A stretch of DNA of 64,000 nt, from positions 310,001 through 374,000 of the forward strand of contig CAYNKA010000002.1 in the NCBI GenBank assembly GCA_964397655.1, given 5' to 3'. Shown in pieces: positions 58,580 through 64,000 of this stretch. The position numbers were made by a program, and so were the translations under genes. The stretch's first letter is position 1, and each line of letters starts with the position of its first letter. The notes beneath the pieces are model-generated. The model ran no database searches, was not told the origin of the DNA, and saw nothing but the letters and a program-made list of their open reading frames with translations. Source of the stretch: CAYNKA01 sp964397655. Lineage in GTDB: Bacteria > Spirochaetota > Spirochaetia > DTKZ01.

Positions 58580-60334
58580 ATGGTCTCTCGGAGCTTCATC
58601 TGGTTCGTTCTTCTTCCTGCCCTCGCTCTCTGTTTTTCTTCCTGCGCCGACCTGAACGGCGACCGCGAAAGCGGCGACGACACGCCTCACGCGATCGTCT
58701 ACAACGCGAACGGGAGCCTCTCGGGGACCGTTCCCGTGGACTCGAACTCCTATAAGCCGGGCACGATCGTGACCGTGCTCGGGAACACGGGGGGCCTCGT
58801 AAAAGCCGGCTATACGTTCAAGGGCTGGACCCTGTACGCGAACGGGAACGGCGACGTCCTTCCCGCGGGCGGAGCCTTCGCCATGGGGAGGAGGAACTTG
58901 ACCCTCTACGCGAAATGGGCCCTTCCCCCGGGAAGCGCGGTCTGGGCACAAGTTCCGCAGCAGGACCCGCTCAACAGCTACCAGTCGAAATTCAACGCCG
59001 CCGCTTCGGACTCCTCGGGGAACGCGTACGCGGCAGGCACGCAAAACGGAACCGCTTATTTCTCTTACGGTCCCGGCGTTTCCGTTAAGGGAATTTATTC
59101 GGGAGGAAACTGCTCCGTCCTCGTGAAGTACGACGCAGCGGGAAAGGCGCTCTGGGCCGCGGTCCCGTTGTCGGGAAACTCCTTTTCGGGGTTCTTCGCC
59201 GCAGCGGCAGACTCGTCGGGGAACGTGTACGCCGCGGGATTTCAACAAGGAACCGGCGACTTCGTCTATGGTCCCGGTGTTACGGTTACTGGTTCGAGCT
59301 CGTCGGCCAACGCCGTCCTCGTGAAGTACGATCCCTCGGGGAAGCCCCTTTGGGTCCGGGTCCCGGTCGGGTTCGGAGACGACAGATCGTATTTCTACGC
59401 GCTTTCCGCCGACTCCTCGGGAAACGTGTATGCGGCGGGCTATCAGTACGGAACCGGGGAATTCACCTACAATCCGGGCAACGTCAAGGTTTCGGGTGGC
59501 TACTCGAACGAGAACGCCGTCCTCGTGAAGTACGACGCCTCGGGAAACGCGCTCTGGGCCCGGGTCTCGAACGGGAACAATTACTCGAGGTTCAATTCCG
59601 TTGCGGCGGCCCGCTCCGGGAGCGTCTATGCCGCGGGCTATCAGTACGGAAACGGGGAATTCACCTACAATCCAGGCAACGTCAAGGTTTCGGGAGGTAG
59701 TTCGGGAGGAAACAATGCCGTGCTCGTGAAGTACGACGCCTCGGGAAACGCCCTGTGGGCGAATGTTTCATCAGGGAGTGCCAGTTCGGCTTTCAAGTCC
59801 GTCGCGGCGGACTCCTCGGGGAATGTCTACGCCGCGGGCTATCAGTACGGAAACGGGATCTTCGACTACGGCGGAGTTACGACCTCGGGAGGCTATGCGT
59901 CAGGAAACAGCACCGTCCTCGTCAAGTACGGTGCTTCAGGAAACGCGCTCTGGGCGGCGATCGCAAGCGGCGGGAACTCTTCGGCCTTCAATTCCGTCGC
60001 GGCGGACACCTCCGGGAACGCCTACGCGTCAGGCTCGCAGCTCGGTACCGGTTCCTTCTCCTACGGCAACGGCATCACGGCCGCGGGCGTTTATTCGGTA
60101 TCCAACGCCGTCCTTGTGAAGTACGACTCCTCGGGGAATTCGCTCTGGGCCGCGACTCCTTCGTCGGCCGCGAACGACACCGAGTTCTTTGCGGTCGCCT
60201 CCTCCGTGAACGGCGTTGTTCTCGCGGCGGGTACTCAAAACAAGGACACCGAGGTCAAGTACGGCATCGAGGCCTCCGCGGCCGGGACCTATTCCGGAGG
60301 AGCCAACGCGGCGCTCGTGCAGTACCTGAAGTGA
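58580..60334 (+). CDS. Repeat lipoprotein: InlB-type repeat plus seven beta-propeller-like repeats
   Basis: 584 residues. Lipoprotein signal (IWFVLLPALALCFSSC, Cys near residue 21), an InlB/Flg_new-type repeat (AGYTFKGWTLYANG, MGRRNLTLYAKW), then seven units of about 60-66 residues with the core DSSGNVYAAGYQYG, NAVLVKYDASGNALWA. The core resembles SBBP/NHL-like beta-propeller blades. Two units share a 56-nt stretch with only two mismatches. Likely a surface-exposed adhesion or binding protein, with repeat-number variation possible. ATG 58580 supported by AAAGGAG; the long 5' extension of the frame is rejected. Confidence 0.82.
   Translation: MVSRSFIWFVLLPALALCFSSCADLNGDRESGDDTPHAIVYNANGSLSGTVPVDSNSYKPGTIVTVLGNTGGLVKAGYTFKGWTLYANGNGDVLPAGGAFAMGRRNLTLYAKWALPPGSAVWAQVPQQDPLNSYQSKFNAAASDSSGNAYAAGTQNGTAYFSYGPGVSVKGIYSGGNCSVLVKYDAAGKALWAAVPLSGNSFSGFFAAAADSSGNVYAAGFQQGTGDFVYGPGVTVTGSSSSANAVLVKYDPSGKPLWVRVPVGFGDDRSYFYALSADSSGNVYAAGYQYGTGEFTYNPGNVKVSGGYSNENAVLVKYDASGNALWARVSNGNNYSRFNSVAAARSGSVYAAGYQYGNGEFTYNPGNVKVSGGSSGGNNAVLVKYDASGNALWANVSSGSASSAFKSVAADSSGNVYAAGYQYGNGIFDYGGVTTSGGYASGNSTVLVKYGASGNALWAAIASGGNSSAFNSVAADTSGNAYASGSQLGTGSFSYGNGITAAGVYSVSNAVLVKYDSSGNSLWAATPSSAANDTEFFAVASSVNGVVLAAGTQNKDTEVKYGIEASAAGTYSGGANAALVQYLK
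59441..59694 (+). repeat. Near-identical 56-bp repeat within the lipoprotein gene
   Basis: Copies at 59441-59496 and 59639-59694, two mismatches, 198 bp apart: exactly one 66-codon repeat unit. The frame is preserved, so recombination between copies would delete or add one propeller blade. Confidence 0.85.
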
Positions 60335-60347
60335 GGGGCAGAGGGCG

Positions 60348-60367
60348 CCGGCGGACGCATCTGGCCC
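60348..60367 (+). repeat. 20-bp direct repeat, left copy
   Basis: Matches 61601-61620 at 19 of 20 positions in the same orientation (begins CCGGCGGACGC, ends TCTGGCCC). The two copies bracket the Fic gene. Confidence 0.6.
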
Positions 60368-60428
60368 CTCGCCTCATGAAGCTCGCTTGGGCCTATAGGG
60401 TGTCCTTCGATCGAACGGTGCGGATATA

Positions 60429-61517
60429 TCAAACTCTTTTCAATAACTCGAATAATTCGGTGTTGACATAAATCGTTTCCTTCCAGGCCTTGAACGATCG
60501 CAGGATTCCAATGCCTTCCAGCTCTTTCAAGTACTTGCTGGCGGTTCTCCGCTCGGCCAATCCCGCTTTCACGATGAAATCTATTTTCGTGTAAGGCTGG
60601 ATGAAAAGAAGCTCCATCAATTCCTTCGAATAGGTCGTCTTCGGCAATTCCTGTTTTCCTTTTTCCCGCTGAGAGTCCATGAGGTTTTTTATCGAAACCG
60701 TGATTTCCAGAGTGGTTTTCGCCGTTTCCTCGACGGCGTCAAGCATGAAATAGATCCAGTCTTCCCAGTTGTCTTTCGTCCTTACTTCCTGCAATAAACG
60801 GTAATAGTCGCTTTTCCTCTTGGTGATCCAGCCGCTCAAATACAGGATCGGCGAATCGAGCAGTCCCTCTTTGACGAGATAGAGCACGTTCAGGATCCTG
60901 CCTGTCCTTCCGTTCCCGTCGTAAAAAGGATGGATCGATTCGAACTGGTAATGCTGAATCGCCATTTTGATCAACGGTTCGAGCGAATCCCGGCGATTGA
61001 GGAATTCTTCGTAGTTCTTGAGGAGTCTTCGAATGACTTCCTCGTCGTCCGGTGGAGTGTAGATCGTCTCTCCCGTGACGTCGTTCTTGAGGACCGTCCC
61101 CGGAAGCCTGCGAATACCCGCGGTGTTCCGTTCCAGTTCTTGCTGGATTTCCTCGATACTTCGAACGGTAATGAGATCGTGTTTTCGCATGGAGGAAATT
61201 CCCCTGCTCATGGCGGCCCGGTAGTTCAATACCTCCTTTGTCGCGGGGCTGATATCCGACTCTTTCAGTACCAAGGCTTTGTAGAGTTCATCGTGCGTCG
61301 TGATGATGTTCTCGATCTCGGAGCTTGCCTTTGCTTCCTTTAAAACGATCGAATTGAGGAGAATGCTTTGGTTCGGAAGCAAAGAGCAGTACCCTTTCAA
61401 TTGAGCGAGTTCTCTGCTCGCCGAAAGGCTTTTCTTCAGAAGCCGCTTCGTCTCGACATCTCCGGCAGGCGGCAGGAGCGGGAGTTCGTTGTAGGCCGTT
61501 TCAACTTTCTTTCCCAT
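60429..61517 (-). CDS. Fic-domain AMPylator-like protein with N-terminal inhibitory helix
   Basis: 362 residues. Catalytic motif HPFYDGNGRTGR (near 198) matches HPFx(D/E)GNGRxxR, so nucleotidyl transfer, usually AMPylation of a target Tyr/Ser/Thr, is expected. An S-x-x-x-E-N inhibitory motif (SSEIEN near 65) precedes it, as in self-inhibited class II Fic proteins. The C-terminus has a winged-helix (about 285-350: AGLAERRTASKYLKELEGIGIL). Start at 61517: TATAAT lies seven bases before it (61525-61530) with TTGTCA (61547-61552). The gene stands alone between direct repeats. Confidence 0.9.
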   Translation of the reverse strand: MGKKVETAYNELPLLPPAGDVETKRLLKKSLSASRELAQLKGYCSLLPNQSILLNSIVLKEAKASSEIENIITTHDELYKALVLKESDISPATKEVLNYRAAMSRGISSMRKHDLITVRSIEEIQQELERNTAGIRRLPGTVLKNDVTGETIYTPPDDEEVIRRLLKNYEEFLNRRDSLEPLIKMAIQHYQFESIHPFYDGNGRTGRILNVLYLVKEGLLDSPILYLSGWITKRKSDYYRLLQEVRTKDNWEDWIYFMLDAVEETAKTTLEITVSIKNLMDSQREKGKQELPKTTYSKELMELLFIQPYTKIDFIVKAGLAERRTASKYLKELEGIGILRSFKAWKETIYVNTELFELLKRV

Positions 61518-61524
61518 CATGTAC

Positions 61525-61552
61525 ATTATACATCAAATAGTGCTCATGACAA
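61525..61552 (-). promoter_or_regulatory. Promoter of fic, leaderless type
   Basis: Minus strand TTGTCA (61547-61552), 16 bases, perfect TATAAT (61525-61530), seven bases to the ATG at 61517. In-frame ATGs at 61526 and 61520 lie inside or right after the -10. Confidence 0.65.
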
Positions 61553-61600
61553 GCGTCTCACGTGCAAAACAAGTACATGATCGAACAGCCCGGAAACCAC

Positions 61601-61620
61601 CCGGCGGACGCGTCTGGCCC
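61601..61620 (+). repeat. 20-bp direct repeat, right copy
   Basis: Right-hand partner of 60348-60367 (one mismatch). It lies 84 nt beyond the fic start and 13 nt before the RES remnant. Confidence 0.6.
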
Positions 61621-61632
61621 TCCGCCGCGGCC

Positions 61633-62037
61633 TCATCTTCGTGCAATAAGCCGAGGGTCGAAGCGGAATTCGTCCGGGGCGCCGATTCGGATGCGGGCGA
61701 AATCCTTGTGCAGGGGATTGATGAGAAAGTTGGATTCCAGGGGGACGATCGCGCTCGGGACCGCTAAGACCGCCGATTCCCCCTTGTCCAGCCATGCGCT
61801 GCCCAGGTGCCGCGCGGAATCCGGCGGCGGGTCCGACGCCCAATCGGGGGGCAGGTCCGCAGGCGGAAGCCTCAGGCAGAGGGAGTCGTCGAATTCGACG
61901 GGGATGCACAGATAGAGGTCGAGCAGCTCCTGAGAGTCGAGATGCACGAGCATCTCCATAGCGTACTGGACGGATCCCTTGGTCCATCGAATCGCTCTCC
62001 TTCCTAAAGAACAAGCGCCTCCACGGAAAAACCGCAA
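61633..62037 (-). pseudogene. RES-domain toxin, N-terminally truncated remnant
   Basis: 134 codons. The C-terminal two-thirds match RES toxins, NAD+ phosphorylases of Xre-RES modules: MLVHLDSQELLDL, LPPDWASDPPPDSARHLGSAWL, SAVLAVPSAIVPLESNFLINP and HKDFARIRIG ending FRFDPRL. The first 20 residues do not match, and a normal protein has about 35-40 residues more, including the conserved Arg/Tyr of the NAD+ site. A Xre-type antitoxin gene is absent. Probably decayed; the short frame could be translated, but activity is unlikely. Confidence 0.65.
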
Positions 62038-62076
62038 GGCGCTCGACCGTTCCGCGAAACCGACTGAACTATTTCA

Positions 62077-62120
62077 TTGACAGCTGTCGGAAAGCATGTG
62101 AAAATCAGTTGTAACACAAC
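62077..62120 (+). promoter_or_regulatory. Promoter region of the second TRAP operon with small inverted repeat
   Basis: Perfect TTGACA (62077-62082) with a weak -10 GAAAAT at 17 bases (62100-62105). Just downstream, GTTGT-AAC-ACAAC (62108-62120) is a 5-bp inverted repeat that could be an operator. The leader carries AAGGAGG. Confidence 0.45.
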
Positions 62121-62153
62121 ATACAAGAATGTTGGAATTCAAGGAGGAACAGT

Positions 62154-63212
62154 ATGAAGAAAACATCGAAAATCGTCCTTCTCGTATCGGCGGTATTCTT
62201 CGTCTTCGCCGTTTTAGAAGCAGCGGCCCAATCCAAGGTCACGCCCGACTACAAGATCAAATTTTCCTACACGGACTCGAGCACGTGGCCCAAAGCGGCT
62301 GTCGTCCCTCAGGCCGAACACGCCTTCGCGGTCGTCTTCAAGAACATGGTCGAATCCCTCACGAACGGAAAAGTCGCCGTCGAACTGTATCCGGGAATGT
62401 CGCTCGCCGACGCCAAGTCCTCGATGGAAATGTGCAAGTCCGGCACCATAGAAATGGCGACGACGACCGGCACGGTCGCCAGCCTCTATCCTGCGATCCA
62501 AGTCATCAATCTGCCCTACGTGTTCAAATCCGACGAGATCGCCTGGTGGGTCTTTGACCAGAGCAAATTCTGGAAGGACCTCTCGGCCGATTTCGAAAAG
62601 AAGAACGGCATGAAGATCCTCGCCATGGGCCAGAACGGAACACGGCACTTCACCAACAGCCGGCGCCCCATCCGCACCCCCGCCGACATGAAGGGCCTCA
62701 AATTCCGCGTCATGCAGTCGCCGATCTACGTGACGATGGTGCAGGCCCTCGGCGCGTCCGCCACACCCCTCGCCCATGCTGAAATCTACACGTCCTGCCA
62801 GACCGGCGTCGTCGACGGTCAGGAGAATCCCGTGTGGAACATCGCGGCGAACAAGTGGTACGAAGTCCAGAAATACATCACCCTCGACGGGCATACCTGG
62901 AGCGAGAATATGGTCCTCATCAATTCCAAGTTCTTCAACAAGCTGCCGGCGGCCTATCAGCACGCGATAAAGATCGCCTCGTATCACGCCCAGACCGTGG
63001 ACCGAGCCTCCGAAGCCCTCGCGACCCGCGTTCTCGACTTCGACACCCTGAAGAACAGCATGGAGATCTACGCCCCGACTCCCGCCGAACTCGAGCAGTT
63101 CAAACAGGCGGCAATGCCGACGTACGACTGGCTGCGCAAGCAGGTCGGAAACAAGGTAATGGACGATTTTCTCGCGGCCGTGAAGGAAGCCGAAAGAGCC
63201 TTCGGCTACTGA
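62154..63212 (+). CDS. dctP: TRAP transporter substrate-binding protein (DctP), second system
   Basis: 352 residues with signal peptide (KIVLLVSAVFFVFAVLEAAAQ). DctP marks: KNMVESLTNGKVAVELYPG, LPYVFKSDEIAWWVFD, MKGLKFRVMQSPIYVTMVQALGASATPLAHAEIY (quoted by its ends) with the substrate-anchoring Arg, and QTGVVDGQENPVWNI. The substrate differs from the first system: MQSPIYVTM replaces VQQSELMMG. Start supported by AAGGAGG. Binds its ligand in the periplasm for the DctQM pair that follows; a terminator sits between. Confidence 0.93.
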   Translation: MKKTSKIVLLVSAVFFVFAVLEAAAQSKVTPDYKIKFSYTDSSTWPKAAVVPQAEHAFAVVFKNMVESLTNGKVAVELYPGMSLADAKSSMEMCKSGTIEMATTTGTVASLYPAIQVINLPYVFKSDEIAWWVFDQSKFWKDLSADFEKKNGMKILAMGQNGTRHFTNSRRPIRTPADMKGLKFRVMQSPIYVTMVQALGASATPLAHAEIYTSCQTGVVDGQENPVWNIAANKWYEVQKYITLDGHTWSENMVLINSKFFNKLPAAYQHAIKIASYHAQTVDRASEALATRVLDFDTLKNSMEIYAPTPAELEQFKQAAMPTYDWLRKQVGNKVMDDFLAAVKEAERAFGY

Positions 63213-63218
63213 TGCCGC

Positions 63219-63248
63219 CGGCCGGCACGGCCTTACCGGCCGCTTTTT
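63219..63248 (+). terminator. Intra-operon terminator after the second dctP
   Basis: CGGCCGG (63219-63225), loop of 10, CCGGCCG (63236-63242), C, TTTTT. Lies seven nt after the dctP stop and before dctQ, as in the first TRAP operon. Confidence 0.8.
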
Positions 63249-63351
63249 CGTCGTAAACGAATGCCGGGGGTGTTTCGATGACGTCGGGTTTTCGGGACAC
63301 CCCTTTTCCTTGGTTCCGGCGTGCATCGATCACGCGAAGAAGGGGTTTTCC

Positions 63352-63849
63352 ATGGGTTTGATAAAAAAATCGAGCAACTTGCTGGAGAAGGTCGGTTCGG
63401 CGATATCCACCGCTCTTCTCATCGTCATCTTCTGTCTTGTCTTCAGCGGAGTGATCCTGCGTGTCATCGGAAACAGCTTTTCGATGTCCGAAGAATTGTC
63501 GCGCTGGGGTCTCATCAGCCTGTGCTTCATCGGAGCGAGCGTGGCTTTGAAAAGGAAACAACACGTTGGCGTCAACATGCTCATCTCCGCCCTGCCGCTC
63601 AAAATAGCGAAGACCGGCGTGGTGATCGCCTACGTCGTCGTCTTCATACTCCTGTGCTTGTCGTTCTTCTACGGCCTGACCGCGGCGATAGAAGCGAAGG
63701 ATATCACCGGAGACATCATTCCGCTGTCCATGATGTACGTCAAATTCTGCATTCCCCTGGGGATGCTCATGATGATCGTTCATTTGCTGAACGGTTTCAT
63801 CGAGCTCGTCGACGCGAAGGACGTGAAAAACGTCCTGATCGGATCATAA
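63352..63849 (+). CDS. dctQ: TRAP transporter small permease (DctQ), second system
   Basis: 165 residues with four predicted helices: ISTALLIVIFCLVFSGVILRVIG, SMSEELSRWGLISLCFIGASVALKRKQHVGVNML (given by its ends) and two more. The SxSEELxRW-hydrophobic-GA-hydrophobic-x-RxxxHVGV signature is that of DctQ. Start at 63352 with AAGGGG eight bases upstream. Twelve bases separate it from dctM. Confidence 0.9.
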   Translation: MGLIKKSSNLLEKVGSAISTALLIVIFCLVFSGVILRVIGNSFSMSEELSRWGLISLCFIGASVALKRKQHVGVNMLISALPLKIAKTGVVIAYVVVFILLCLSFFYGLTAAIEAKDITGDIIPLSMMYVKFCIPLGMLMMIVHLLNGFIELVDAKDVKNVLIGS

Positions 63850-63860
63850 GGAAGAACGCC

Positions 63861-64000
63861 ATGATCATCGTTGCCTTCATTTTCATCGGCTCCTTGTTGA
63901 TCGGAATCCCGATAGCCTTCGTCCTCGGGGTCTCGTCCCTGTACTATTACATCTTCATTGGCCGAATCCCGCTGGACATGATAGGACAGAAGCTCTACGC
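63861..64000 (+). CDS. dctM: TRAP transporter large permease (DctM), 5' part
   Basis: 46 codons before the window ends: MIIVAFIFIGSLLIGIPIAFVLG, then YYYIFIGRIPLDMIGQKLYA. This matches the first helix and the start of the GIP-(I/V)-AF signature of DctM. AAGGAAGAA lies eight bases before the ATG. Third gene of the operon. Confidence 0.88.
   Translation, partial: MIIVAFIFIGSLLIGIPIAFVLGVSSLYYYIFIGRIPLDMIGQKLY

Noticed and set aside
1..64000. CRISPR arrays, tRNA/rRNA genes, transposases, prophage genes
   Set aside because: Looked for repeat-spacer periodicity, cloverleaf-like intergenic sequence and transposase motifs; none was found by eye.

Overview
The window is a GC-rich (about 60 %) stretch of a bacterial chromosome. 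It is densely coded, with no rRNA, tRNA, CRISPR array or insertion sequence that I can see. Gene content fits a free-living or host-associated anaerobic spirochaete (Treponema/Spirochaeta-like): TRAP and tripartite tricarboxylate transporters instead of PTS systems, a TetR - MMPL exporter - LolA-like - outer-membrane protein operon, FecR-type and Sel1/ankyrin lipoproteins, a MurE lacking the classic DAP motif, and a family II pyrophosphatase. This assignment is inference; no marker rRNA is present.

Layout. 1-2.8 kb: end of a family II pyrophosphatase, an MtfA-like peptidase, then a sigma-54-type promoter driving a SHOCT protein and a NapH/NosR-like ferredoxin membrane protein. 2.9-11 kb: a CACHE-GGDEF-HD protein, then a TRAP transporter (dctP-dctQ-dctM) beside a YesM/YesN two-component system that probably controls it. 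11-13.6 kb: BamE-like lipoprotein and two unknowns. 13.8-19.6 kb: a TetR repressor with a perfect operator and the exporter operon. 19.6-25 kb: tetR-rsmE-metH-activation operon and tctC-tctB-tctA. 25.2-31.8 kb: MEMO-like, AMMECR1-like and membrane pseudokinase genes; a FecR protein; an unknown gene plus murD. 32-40.9 kb: a deleted binding-protein pseudogene, adenosine deaminase, SUMF1-type lipoprotein, a thioredoxin-like protein lacking one active-site Cys, FemAB-like transferase, metG, hflK-hflC. 41-48.8 kb: a sensor kinase/NarL-type regulator pair and a CHAT-TPR protease-like gene with an ankyrin/Sel1 lipoprotein. 49-58 kb: murE, PAS histidine kinase, ddl, nitroreductase, a radical-SAM/DUF4130 pair, an RluA-type pseudouridine synthase, an acyltransferase. 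58-62 kb: an accessory patch with two decayed toxin-antitoxin remnants (HicB, RES), a repeat lipoprotein and a Fic gene bracketed by a 20-bp direct repeat. 62-64 kb: a second TRAP operon, running off the end.

The most unusual signal is at the promoters. About fourteen genes have a -35/-10 pair whose -10 hexamer lies only 6-10 nt before the start codon, with no room for a Shine-Dalgarno site. This predicts leaderless or near-leaderless mRNAs as a normal mode here. One sensor kinase would then start at an AUC codon, and one intergenic region shares a single palindromic -35 hexamer between two divergent promoters. Convergent genes repeatedly overlap by 4-11 nt at their 3' ends. All three binding-protein-dependent transporters carry a hairpin directly after the binding-protein gene. 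Apart from the decayed region around 58.0-58.6 kb there is no gene-free stretch over 300 bases.
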